Shown one piece after another: positions 24,414-32,456 of a stretch of 64,000 nucleotides of DNA (positions are counted from its first letter, which is position 1; each line of letters starts with the position of its first letter). The notes below the pieces were generated by a model that made no database searches, was not told where the DNA came from, and worked only from the letters and a program-made list of their open reading frames with translations. The stretch is from Streptomyces sedi (GTDB lineage: Bacteria; Actinomycetota; Actinomycetes; Streptomycetales; Streptomycetaceae): positions 45,915 through 109,914 of the forward strand of contig NZ_VDGT01000023.1 of assembly GCF_006335015.1 (NCBI RefSeq). The letters are read 5' to 3'. The position numbers and the translations under genes are program-made.

Positions 24414-25223
24414 ATGGGTCACCGCCACACCGCGCCGCGCGTCGGGCGGCGACTGGTCCTCGCGCCGGGCGACGGCGCGCCGGACGCCGAAGCCGTGGTG
24501 ACGAAACGGGGACCGGTCCACCGCCCGCGCTACCTGCTGGACGGCGGCCTCGTCACGGTCAGCGCCTTCCGCGGCGCGGCGGAACGCGACCGGGGCTACG
24601 CGGGCACCCACGGCAGCCAGGACTGGCTCTGGTCGGGCGACGACGAACTGCGGTTCCTGGACGGCACGGGCGAGCTGGCGAGCGTTCTCCTCCACGTCCC
24701 CGACCAGCCGCCGGCCGACCCGGCGACGCACGCGAGGTGGCTCGAAGTCCCCTCGGTGCGCGGCGGGTTGGCCATGCCGGAGCGGCGGGACTTCGCACTG
24801 CCCCGCACCGTGACGCGCTGGAGCGGGGACCCGGACGGCCCCCTCGTGTGCCTGCGGGAGGAACCGGGCCCCGGCGGCGCGGGACGGGCGCGGCTGCGGA
24901 TCGCCGAGGGCCTCGACCTGCTGTTCCGGGACGGGACGCTCACGGGCTGGCTGCTTGCCCACCCGGAACGCTTCCTCACCGACTCCTGGGACGCGCCGAC
25001 CGCCCCCGCCCCCCGCGCTCCCGCCCCGGCCGCGCTGCTGCGCGCGTACCTCGCCCTCGTCTCCGCCCCCGCCTTCGGCCTCCTGGAGGACGCCGACCCC
25101 GCGGCCGTGGCCGCGCTGCGGGCCGTCGCCCGCGCGGCCGAAGCGGGGAGCGAGGCCGGCGACCCGCGCCACCGGGCCCTGCGCGAGGCGGCGCGAGCCG
25201 TCCTGGAACGGGTGGTGGAGTAG
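24414..25223 (+). CDS. Protein of unknown function
   Basis: The 269-residue soluble protein is not recognised. It begins MGHRHTAPRVGRRLVLAPGD and has no signal peptide or membrane segment. Aromatic-rich stretches (GSQDWLWSGDDELRFLDGTG, ARWLEVPSVRGGLAMP) alternate with arginine-rich ones, and the C-terminus is an Ala/Arg-rich helix. Strong third-position GC bias in this frame supports coding. The ATG at 24414 follows CGAGGGGG. No neighbour suggests a role. Confidence 0.6.
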   Translation: MGHRHTAPRVGRRLVLAPGDGAPDAEAVVTKRGPVHRPRYLLDGGLVTVSAFRGAAERDRGYAGTHGSQDWLWSGDDELRFLDGTGELASVLLHVPDQPPADPATHARWLEVPSVRGGLAMPERRDFALPRTVTRWSGDPDGPLVCLREEPGPGGAGRARLRIAEGLDLLFRDGTLTGWLLAHPERFLTDSWDAPTAPAPRAPAPAALLRAYLALVSAPAFGLLEDADPAAVAALRAVARAAEAGSEAGDPRHRALREAARAVLERVVE

Positions 25224-25522
25224 ACGACCGGCTGACGCTGTGCTCCGCTGCCGCCGGGGGCCCGGACGAGGCGGCGGCGACCGGCGGCGCGGGGCCGAAC
25301 CCCACGGCGGGGCTGACCGGTTGCCCGTTGAGCTGCCCGGCCGCCGGCTCCCTCAGGAGGCGAGGCGGGGGCGCGGCAACGGAACGCCGCGCCGCGCTCT
25401 TCCACACGGCCTCACGCGGCGCCGAGGGACTCTACCCGCGATGACCGTGCCCCTTCTCTGTGCGTGGTGTGCATGTCAAAGTGGACGGGTCGCGTTCTCG
25501 CACCCCACCTCTGGAGACGCTC

Positions 25523-26812
25523 ATGCACCTGCCCGCGCCCGTCTCGACCCGTCGACGCCGAGCGGCCGTTCTGGCCGCGCTCGGCGGTCTGGTGGCCACC
25601 GGCCTCGGCGTCGCCCCCACCGCCGCCCAGGCCGGGGAGTCCGGCGACTCCGCCACCTCGGTGACCTACCACGGCCTGAGCGTCGAGGTGCCGGACGACT
25701 GGCGCGTCGTCGATCTCGCCGAAGACCCCTCGGCGTGCGTCCGCTTCGACGTGCCCACCCTCTACCTGGGCAGCCCCGCCGGGCAGCGCGACTGCCCGGC
25801 CGGCCTCGTCGGCCGGGACGTCGGCATCGTCCTCGAACCCCTGGCCGAGGTCGCCCCCGAGCGCCTCGACGCGCGCACGGCCGTCGCCGAGGGCGCCCCC
25901 GCCGCCGCTGCCGCCCGCGCCACCTCGCACGACGGCACCCTCCAACTCGCCGTCGAACAGGCCGGACTGCTGGTCACCGCCGCCCACACCCCCGCCACCG
26001 AGGGCGAGGCGCGGGCCGTGCTCGAAGGCGCCGAGATCACGGACGCCGCGCGCCCGGCGGCGACCCCCGCGCCCGCCGAGACCGCCGCGCGTCCCACCGC
26101 CGTGGGCCCGCAGCCGGGCGACTACACGGGCCTCGGCTTCGACGCATGCGCCGCGCCCTCCCAGGCCGCGATGGACGCCTGGGGCGCCGACTCGCCGTTC
26201 CAGGCCGTGGGCGTCTACATATCCGGCGCCAGCCGCGCCTGCGACCAGCCCAACCTCACCGCCGCCTGGGTCGAGGCCCAGACCGCCGCCGGCTGGCACC
26301 TGACCCCGATCGACGTCGGTCGGCAGGCCCCGTGCACCAGTTACGCCCAGCGCATCTCCGAGGACCCGGCCACCGCCCGCGCCGAGGGCGCGCAGGCCGC
26401 CGACGAGTCGATCGCCGCCGCCGCGGCCCTGGGCATCCCGGCCGGCAGCGTGCTCTACAGCGACATCGAGGCCTACACCCCGGGCGCCACCTGCACCGCC
26501 GCCGTGCTCAGCTATCTCTCCGGCTGGACGGAGGGACTGCACGCCCAGGGCTACCTGAGCGGCGTCTACTCCAGCGGCGCCTCCGGCATCCAGGACGTGG
26601 CCGCCGCCTACGACGACCCGAACCACACCCGCGTCGACCACATCTGGTTCGCCTGGTGGAACGGCCAGGCCGACACCGACGCCGGCAGCTACGCCCCCGC
26701 CGAGTACTGGGCCGACCGCCAGCGCATCCACCAGTACGTGGGCGAGGTGACCGAGACCCACGGCGGGGTCTCGATCAACATCGACCGCAACTACCTGGAC
26801 GTCGCCCCCTGA
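25523..26812 (+). CDS. Secreted Rv2525c-like (DUF1906) glycoside-hydrolase-like protein
   Basis: The 429-residue protein has a signal peptide (AAVLAALGGLVATGLGVAPTAAQA) and a variable Ala-rich first half. The DUF1906 domain occupies about residues 190-429: YTGLGFDACAAPSQAAMDAW, VGVYISGASRACDQPNLTAA and VLYSDIEAYTPGATCTAAVL, ending VSINIDRNYLDVA. This TIM-barrel domain resembles GH25 muramidases and is found in Tat- or Sec-exported actinobacterial proteins thought to act on the cell wall. The ATG at 25523 follows GGAG. Whether it is catalytic is unproven; DIE in the SDIEAY stretch is the best candidate acidic pair. Confidence 0.87.
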   Translation: MHLPAPVSTRRRRAAVLAALGGLVATGLGVAPTAAQAGESGDSATSVTYHGLSVEVPDDWRVVDLAEDPSACVRFDVPTLYLGSPAGQRDCPAGLVGRDVGIVLEPLAEVAPERLDARTAVAEGAPAAAAARATSHDGTLQLAVEQAGLLVTAAHTPATEGEARAVLEGAEITDAARPAATPAPAETAARPTAVGPQPGDYTGLGFDACAAPSQAAMDAWGADSPFQAVGVYISGASRACDQPNLTAAWVEAQTAAGWHLTPIDVGRQAPCTSYAQRISEDPATARAEGAQAADESIAAAAALGIPAGSVLYSDIEAYTPGATCTAAVLSYLSGWTEGLHAQGYLSGVYSSGASGIQDVAAAYDDPNHTRVDHIWFAWWNGQADTDAGSYAPAEYWADRQRIHQYVGEVTETHGGVSINIDRNYLDVAP

Positions 26813-26841
26813 CGGGGCCTCGGCGCCGCTGACCCCCCACG

Positions 26842-26873
26842 GTTCCCCGCGCCCCATCAGGGGCGCGGGGAAC
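26842..26873. repeat. Streptomyces dispersed hairpin repeat / terminator
   Basis: A perfect 14-bp stem beginning GTTCCCCGCGCCCC with loop ATCA is followed by CTGCGCGAGCAACCAC. This sequence type recurs many times in Streptomyces genomes as an intergenic terminator-like repeat. Two imperfect copies of a roughly 40-bp follow-on segment (about 26875-26914 and 26918-26958, each ending CGCAGGGCC) lie beside it. Confidence 0.8.
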
Positions 26874-27104
26874 TGCGCGAGCAACCACAGTTCTGCCGCA
26901 CGTGCCCCGCAGGGCCGGCGAGCAACCCCGACCGTGCCGCACGCGCCCCCGCAGGGCCCCGCCCCGCCGAACTCCACCCCTCCGCGGCAAGCGGCCCGCG
27001 TCGAAGGTATTTCCATCGCTGTAACTCCCGTGATGACATGAGCGGGTCGTCAACCGATCCCGTCACGTCGTCCGTTGGACGCGATGAGAACAAGGGAGCC
27101 GCCG

Positions 27105-28661
27105 ATGCGCGCCCGTTCCAGAAAGAACCTGGTCGTCGCGGTGCTCGCACTGCTCGTCGGCCTGGCCTGGGTGCCGCAGGCCACCGCAGGAGACTCCATG
27201 CCACAGCACCAGACCCCCGCCACGCGGTCCGCGACCCAGACCCCCGCCGAGGCCCCCGCCGGGAACGCGACGGAGAACGCCACGGAGAACGCGGCCGAGA
27301 ACGCGGCCGAGGACGCCACCCCGGCCGCCTCCGGAACCTTCCGCAACCCGCTGAACCCCGGCCCCGACCCGTTCCTCGCCTACGCGAACGGCGAGTACCA
27401 CCTGGCCACCACCCAGGGCGACGGCATCCGGATGTGGAGCGCGGCCTCGCTCGCCGACCTGCTCGCCGCGGACCCCGTCACGGTCTGGACCGACACCGAC
27501 CCCTCGCGTGACCAGCACATCTGGGCCCCGGAGTTCTACCAGTTCGGCGACCGCTGGTACATGTACTACACGGCCGACGACGGCGTGGACGAGCACCACC
27601 GGCTCTTCGTCCTGGAGTCGGAGGGCGACGACCCGAGGGGTCCGTACCACTTCAAGGCGAAGCTCGAACCGCCCAACCACGTCGACAAGTTCGCCATCGA
27701 CCCGGGCATCCTCCAGCACGACGGCAAGCTGTACCTGGCCTACAGCGGTCTCAACGAGTACCAGCACAACGGCCTGAACATCGCCCCGATGTCCAACCCG
27801 TACACCGTCTCCGGCGACGCGGTGCCCTTCGACGCGGCCGGCGGCTGCCCCGAGGTCCGCGAGGGCCCGGCGTTCCTCTACCGCAACGGCAAGACCTGGA
27901 TGACCTACTCGGCCTGCGACACCGGCAAGCCGGACTACCAGGTGTGGATGATGTCGCTGCCGGAGGGCGCCGACCCGCTGGTGCGGGAGAACTGGACCCA
28001 GCACGACGGCGCGCTGTTCTCGCGGAACGACGAGGTGGGTGTCTACGGCCCCGGCCACCACACCTTCTTCACCTCGCCGGACGGCACCGAGGACTGGATC
28101 ATCTACCACGCCAAGAACACCTCGGAGAACACCTACACCCACCGCACCACCCGTGCGCAGCCGATCAGTTGGAACGAGGACGGCAGCCCGGACCTCGGCC
28201 GGCCCCTCGCGCTCGGCGCCACCCTCGACCTGCCGTCCGGCGACCCGGGTTCCGGTAACTACTGGATCAACGACGACGGCCGTTCCAGCGGCGAGGGCAC
28301 CGTGACCTTCGAGGGCGACTGGAACTCGGGCTCCGGCTGCGCCACCCAGTGCTTCTGGAGCGACGACCACTGGAGCGACGAGGCGGGCGCCACCGCGACG
28401 TTCACCTTCACCGGCACCAGGATCGCGCTGCTCTCCGTCGAGGACACCGGCAACGGCATCGCCGCGATCAGCGTGGACGGCGGCCCCGAGGAGCGGGTCG
28501 ACTTCCACGGCCCGATCCGCACCGGCGAGACCGTGCACTACCTCAGCCCCCGGCTGCCGGCGGGCGAGCACACGTTGACGGTCCGGGTCACCGGCGAACG
28601 CAACGGCGACTCCGACGGGGCGTTCGTGAGCGTGGACCGGGCGGAGGTCTACACCGACTGA
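27105..28661 (+). CDS. Secreted GH43 glycosidase (probably alpha-L-arabinofuranosidase)
   Basis: The 518-residue exported enzyme has a signal peptide (KNLVVAVLALLVGLAWV, cleavage near ATA-G) and a low-complexity linker with NATENATENAAENAAEDA. A five-bladed beta-propeller follows, with NPGPDPFLAYANGEYHL (catalytic base Asp), HIWAPEFYQFGDRWYMYY, KFAIDPGILQHDGKLYLAY (pKa-tuning Asp) and CPEVREGPAFLYRNGKTWM (acid Glu). The last 120 residues form a beta-sandwich (VTFEGDWNSGSG to FVSVDRAEVYTD), probably carbohydrate-binding. The propeller resembles arabinofuranosidase or exo-arabinanase types, which fits the nearby pectate lyase. The ATG at 27105 follows AGGGAG. Confidence 0.88.
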   Translation: MRARSRKNLVVAVLALLVGLAWVPQATAGDSMPQHQTPATRSATQTPAEAPAGNATENATENAAENAAEDATPAASGTFRNPLNPGPDPFLAYANGEYHLATTQGDGIRMWSAASLADLLAADPVTVWTDTDPSRDQHIWAPEFYQFGDRWYMYYTADDGVDEHHRLFVLESEGDDPRGPYHFKAKLEPPNHVDKFAIDPGILQHDGKLYLAYSGLNEYQHNGLNIAPMSNPYTVSGDAVPFDAAGGCPEVREGPAFLYRNGKTWMTYSACDTGKPDYQVWMMSLPEGADPLVRENWTQHDGALFSRNDEVGVYGPGHHTFFTSPDGTEDWIIYHAKNTSENTYTHRTTRAQPISWNEDGSPDLGRPLALGATLDLPSGDPGSGNYWINDDGRSSGEGTVTFEGDWNSGSGCATQCFWSDDHWSDEAGATATFTFTGTRIALLSVEDTGNGIAAISVDGGPEERVDFHGPIRTGETVHYLSPRLPAGEHTLTVRVTGERNGDSDGAFVSVDRAEVYTD

Positions 28662-28683
28662 CGCGCCCACGACAGGGGGGAGA

Positions 28684-28718
28684 CGGGCACCGGCGAGCCG
28701 CCTGGCCGCCGGTGCCCG
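28684..28718 (+). terminator. Terminator of the GH43 gene
   Basis: A perfect 11-bp stem (CGGGCACCGGC with GCCGGTGCCCG) with a 13-base loop lies 23 bases after the stop codon. Confidence 0.65.
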
Positions 28719-28900
28719 ACGCGTCTCGGGGGGCGCCGTTCAGCGGACAACCCGAGCCGTCAACGGGGGAAAACCGGCCGAACTCCCGGGAAAACGGGCC
28801 CGGAAAGCGACTGGAAGGCGACGGAACGGGAACGCTCGCTCCCACGGAGGTGGTGACGGGTCCGAGAGGCGGACCCCACGACGTCGAGGGGAGCGGACTG

Positions 28901-29338
28901 ATGAACGGCATTCGGACGATGGGCCGGGCGAGCGCCCCACGCGGAGTCACCGTCAGCGTCGCCGGCGCGCACGGGGCCGACGTGGCCCGGGCCCGCGACC
29001 TCACCCGCGCCTTCTGCGGTGGCCTCGGCCCCGCGCGGGACCCGGAGGACGCCCTGCTGCTGGTGGTCTCCGAACTGGTCACCAACGCGCTGCGGCACGG
29101 CGGAGGAAGCTATGTGCTGCGCCTGACGGCCACCCCCGAGACCGTGGTGGTCGAGGTCGACGACGGCGAGTCGCGCCCGCCACGGCCGCGCGAGCCGGAC
29201 ACGCTGCGCGGCGGCGGCTTCGGCTGGCACCTGGTCACCTCGCTGGCGACCGGAGGCGTCAGCGTGCTGCCCCGCGGCGGCGGCAAGACGGTGCGCGCCG
29301 CGTTCCTCCGCGAGGCGGAGGCCCCGCGGGCGGCCTGA
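28901..29338 (+). CDS. RsbW-like ATP-binding protein (putative anti-sigma/serine kinase)
   Basis: The 145-residue HATPase_c domain protein has the N box ALLLVVSELVTNALRHGGG, the G1-type VVEVDDGESRPP and GGGFGWHLVTSLATG. Such stand-alone domains abound in streptomycetes; some phosphorylate anti-anti-sigma factors and sequester stress sigma factors, while most have no known partner. The ATG at 28901 follows GAGGGGAG. There is no adjacent sigma factor or STAS-domain gene, so its target is unknown. Confidence 0.87.
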   Translation: MNGIRTMGRASAPRGVTVSVAGAHGADVARARDLTRAFCGGLGPARDPEDALLLVVSELVTNALRHGGGSYVLRLTATPETVVVEVDDGESRPPRPREPDTLRGGGFGWHLVTSLATGGVSVLPRGGGKTVRAAFLREAEAPRAA

Positions 29339-29639
29339 CGGCCGGTCGGACGAGCGGGACGTGGAGCCCGTCAGCTCGGCGCATTCACGGTTCTTCGGAC
29401 AGGACGGACGATCGGGATATTACTCCTTGAGGGTGGATGCCATGATGGTGGTACGGATGCGCCCCGGGGCGCCGGGGGCACCGGGGAAGGGATGATTCCC
29501 GAAGTGGCGCGGGGCGCTGGCGTGTTCGTCAACCCCGTTGCGGGAAAGCTGATTCAAGGGACCGGGATACCCACGTGTCCTTGTGGGGCGTTAGGGTTAC
29601 TCTGCCCGGACCGGGTGCCGCTGTACGGGTGGGAGAGTC
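29339..29639. other. Intergenic region, promoter of the small gene at 29640
   Basis: About 300 bases without a convincing gene. Palindromic GGGATACCC lies near 29566. The open frame starting at 29492 has no family features and overlaps the next gene, so it was not called. Confidence 0.4.
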
Positions 29640-29909
29640 ATGAAGCAGATAACAGCGCACGGCAGGCCGCCGCGAGTGCCTGCGATCAACTGTGGGAGCA
29701 CGGTCAACAGCGCGCGCCTCGACAGGCACTTGAGCGTGCTCTCGGGCCCCGCCGTGCCGGCGGTGGAGACCGAGGAGGCGACCACGCTGATGCGTGAGCT
29801 GACCCGGCGCGACCACAAGAGCCCCACCAGGACCAACCGCACCGCGAGGGTGCTGCTGTTCGCCCCGCTCCGCCGGCTGCGCCGCACGCTCTTCGGCGGA
29901 CGCGGCTGA
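29640..29909 (+). CDS. Small basic protein of unknown function
   Basis: The 89-residue product starts MKQITAHGRPPRVPAINCG, directly after GGGAGAGTC. The middle is a polar helix (LDRHLSVLSGPAVPAVETEE, then TTLMRELTRR) and the end is strongly basic (RVLLFAPLRRLRRTLFGGRG), suggesting contact with nucleic acid or membrane. No family is recognised. It is the only frame with a good ribosome binding site in this stretch and is followed by a hairpin. Confidence 0.55.
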   Translation: MKQITAHGRPPRVPAINCGSTVNSARLDRHLSVLSGPAVPAVETEEATTLMRELTRRDHKSPTRTNRTARVLLFAPLRRLRRTLFGGRG

Positions 29910-29962
29910 GCCCGGCCGGCTGATTCCGTCGCCGCCGGGCCCGGTCCGGTCTTCGGCGGTGA

Positions 29963-29986
29963 CGGCGCCCTCGGAGGAGGGCGCCG
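29963..29986. terminator. Hairpin between convergent genes
   Basis: A perfect 10-bp stem (CGGCGCCCTC with GAGGGCGCCG) with loop GGAG lies between the small gene at 29640 and the convergent GntR gene. Confidence 0.6.
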
Positions 29987-30156
29987 AGCGGCCCCCGCCC
30001 ACGCGTCGTCCCACCCGGTCCCCGACGCCACCCGGCCCGCCTCCCGTCGCGGGGTCTCCCCACCCGCCCGCGCGGCCCCGCGTACCCGGTCGACCCCAAA
30101 AGCGCGGCGGCGTCCCCGTGCGCGGCTGGCGCGCCCAGTCAGTTGAGCCGACGTGC

Positions 30157-30978
30157 TCAGTTGAGCGTGCCGAGCCCGTTCTCCCGGGGCGCGACCCGCC
30201 CAGGCCCCGCGTCCTCCGCCTCCTCACCGGCCTCGACGGTGACCGTGAACGCGAAGCGGTCGCCCCGGTAGGACATCAGGGCCACGTCGACCACCCGCTC
30301 GGAGAGGTCGAACTCCACTCCCGTGATGTGCAGGATCGGGCTCAGCAGCGGCACCTGGAGCAGCCGGGCGGTGGTCGGGTCGGCCAGCCGGGCCTGCGCC
30401 GTGTTGTCGATCCTCCCGACCCGCACGCCCGCCACGTCCCGCAGCACCCGCGTCATCGGCCAACGCACCAGCGCCGAGGGGTCGATGGCGTCGGCGACCT
30501 CCGGGTGGATCAGGTTCTCCACCCAGTTGACCGGTTCCCCGTCCGGCGCGGCCCGGCGCAGCCGCCGGAAGCGCACCACCTCGGCGACGCCCGGGAAGTG
30601 CTCCGCCCACTCGGCAGGCACCGGCACGGCCACCGGCTCCGGGTCGAGCAGGGTGGTGTGCCCGCCGGACTGCTGCGCCACGATGGCGTCCAGCGAACCC
30701 AGCAGCCGCACCGGCACGCCCCTGCGGGCTTCCGGCTCGATGAAGGTGCCGCGCCGCCGGTGCCGGCTGATCAGCCCCTCGTTCTCCAGCTCCTTCAGCG
30801 CCTGGCGCATGGTCAGCACGCTCACACCGAAGTGCTCGGCCAGCCGCTCCTCGGTGGGCAGCCGCAGTGGCGCCTGCGGCGAGCGGCCCAGTATCGAGGC
30901 GCGTAAGGACTGGGAGACCTGGTACCAGAGCGGAAGCTTGCGGTTGAGGTCGAGTGAGTCGGGGGCGAAGACGTTCAC
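30157..30978 (-). CDS. GntR-family regulator with UTRA domain (HutC type)
   Basis: The 273-residue protein has an N-terminal winged helix (LPLWYQVSQSLRASILG, then RLPTEERLAEHFGVSVLTMR) and a UTRA ligand-binding domain from about residue 90 (VRFRRLRRAAPDGEPVNWVE, then LLQVPLLSPILHITGVEFD). HutC-type regulators respond to amino-acid or sugar breakdown products. It lies 51 bases downstream of hmgA on the same strand, so it may be co-transcribed and may respond to homogentisate or another aromatic intermediate. That link is inferred from position only. Confidence 0.88.
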   Translation of the reverse strand: MNVFAPDSLDLNRKLPLWYQVSQSLRASILGRSPQAPLRLPTEERLAEHFGVSVLTMRQALKELENEGLISRHRRRGTFIEPEARRGVPVRLLGSLDAIVAQQSGGHTTLLDPEPVAVPVPAEWAEHFPGVAEVVRFRRLRRAAPDGEPVNWVENLIHPEVADAIDPSALVRWPMTRVLRDVAGVRVGRIDNTAQARLADPTTARLLQVPLLSPILHITGVEFDLSERVVDVALMSYRGDRFAFTVTVEAGEEAEDAGPGRVAPRENGLGTLN

Positions 30979-31029
30979 GGATCAGGGCTCCGGATCGGGG
31001 AGGACCGGCGCCGGCCCGGCGGGCCCTCG

Positions 31030-32379
31030 CTACGGTCGCTTCGGGGAGTGGTGCCGCTCCAGACCTTGCCACACCTGGTCGTAGTGGCGCTGGCGATGGG
31101 GCGCGTCGGTGGCTGCCGCGGTCAGCGTCACCGGCCAACGTGTCTCGAACATGAACGCGAGCCCGTCGTCGACCCGTTGGGGCCTCAGCTCGGCGGCGCT
31201 CGCCCGGTCGAAGGTGGCCCGGTCGGGACCGTGGGCGGACATCATGTTGTGCAGCGAACCACCGCCGGGCCGGAACCCCTCCGCCTTCGCGTCGTAGGCG
31301 CCCTCGACCAGCCCCATGTACTCGGTCATCACGTTGCGGTGGAAGTACGGCGGCCGGAACGTGTCCTCGCCGACCAGCCAGCGGGGCGCGAAGACCACGA
31401 AGTCGACGCCCGCCTGGCCCGGCAGCTCGGACGGCGAGGTCAGCACCGTGAAGAGCGACGGGTCGGGGTGGTCGTAGCTGATCGTGCCCAGCACGTTGAA
31501 CCGGCGCAGGTCGTAGAGGTAGGGCACGTGGGTGCCGTGCCAGGCCACCACGTCCAGCGGCGAGTGCGCGTACTCGGCGGCCCACAGCCGCCCGCAGAAC
31601 TTGTTGACCACCTCGACCGGCCCCTCGGACTCCTCGGGGGCGGCCGTCGGCGCCAGGAAGTCGCGGGGGTTGGCCAGGCCGTTGGCGCCGATCGGGCCCA
31701 ACTCGGGCAGGGTGAACGGCTGGCCGTAGTTCTCGCAGACGTATCCCCTGGCCTCGCCGTCCGGCAGCTCCACCCGGAAGCGCACCCCGCGCGGGATCAG
31801 CGCCACCTGCCCCGGCGCCGCCACCAGCACGCCCAGCTCGGTGCACAGCCGCAGCGCCCCGCGCTCGGGCACCAGCAGCAACTCGCCGTCGGAGTCGCCG
31901 AAGACCCGGTCGGTCATGGGGGAGTTGGCGTGGTAGAGGTGGATCGCCATGCCGGAGCGCAGCCGGGCGTCCCCGTTGCCGCCGAGCGTCCACAGCCCGG
32001 CGACGAAGTCCGTGCCGGCGGGCGGCTCGGGCAGCGGGTCCCAGCGCATCCGGTTCGGGTCGGGCTCGGTCTCCTCGAACGGCGCGCCGCGCAGCGAGCC
32101 GTTCCCGATGCGGTGGAACGGCGGGTGCGCGGCGGAAGGGCGCGCACGATAGAGCCATGTGCGCCGGTTGTGCGCCCTCGGCTCGGTGAACGCCGTGCCG
32201 CTGAGCTGCTCGGCGTAGAGCCCGAGGGGCGCGCGCTGCGGGGAGTTGCGCCCCACCGGGAGCGCGCCGGGCTCGGCCTCGCTGCTGTGCTCGTTGCCGA
32301 ACCCGGACAGATAGCGCGGCGCGGCGTCGGCCGGCCGCCCGTCCCCCGCCGCCGACGCGGTCACCTCTTCGGTGTCCAT
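31030..32379 (-). CDS. hmgA: Homogentisate 1,2-dioxygenase
   Basis: The 449-residue cytosolic Fe(II) enzyme opens the ring of homogentisate to maleylacetoacetate in tyrosine and phenylalanine breakdown. The family N-terminus YLSGFGNEHSSEAEPGALP is present. The metal region contains PYFHRNVMTEYMGLVEGAYD (histidine and glutamate ligands) and GGGSLHNMMSAHGPD (distal histidine). The C-terminus has FMFETRWPVTLT. ATG at 32379 follows GGGAG; the frame stays open upstream, but the extra residues are not conserved. A good promoter lies at 32428-32456. It is the first gene of an hmgA-gntR pair. Loss of this enzyme leads to brown pyomelanin. Confidence 0.95.
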   Translation of the reverse strand: MDTEEVTASAAGDGRPADAAPRYLSGFGNEHSSEAEPGALPVGRNSPQRAPLGLYAEQLSGTAFTEPRAHNRRTWLYRARPSAAHPPFHRIGNGSLRGAPFEETEPDPNRMRWDPLPEPPAGTDFVAGLWTLGGNGDARLRSGMAIHLYHANSPMTDRVFGDSDGELLLVPERGALRLCTELGVLVAAPGQVALIPRGVRFRVELPDGEARGYVCENYGQPFTLPELGPIGANGLANPRDFLAPTAAPEESEGPVEVVNKFCGRLWAAEYAHSPLDVVAWHGTHVPYLYDLRRFNVLGTISYDHPDPSLFTVLTSPSELPGQAGVDFVVFAPRWLVGEDTFRPPYFHRNVMTEYMGLVEGAYDAKAEGFRPGGGSLHNMMSAHGPDRATFDRASAAELRPQRVDDGLAFMFETRWPVTLTAAATDAPHRQRHYDQVWQGLERHHSPKRP

Positions 32380-32400
32380 CCCACACTCCCGCCGCCCGAT

Positions 32401-32456
32401 GATTCCTTCGGTGTCGCTGAGGAATCGACGGTAGAAACGTCCGTCGGGCAAGTCAA
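32401..32456 (-). promoter_or_regulatory. hmgA promoter with two overlapping inverted repeats
   Basis: On the minus strand, -35 TTGACT (32456-32451) and -10 TACCGT (32433-32428) are 17 bases apart, a vegetative-type promoter. An inverted repeat CGACGG-N9-CCGTCG (32426-32446) covers the spacer and -10. A second, GATTCCT-N12-AGGAATC (32401-32426), covers the presumed start site. Both are candidate operators. The -35 overlaps the stop codon of the upstream regulator gene. Confidence 0.6.
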
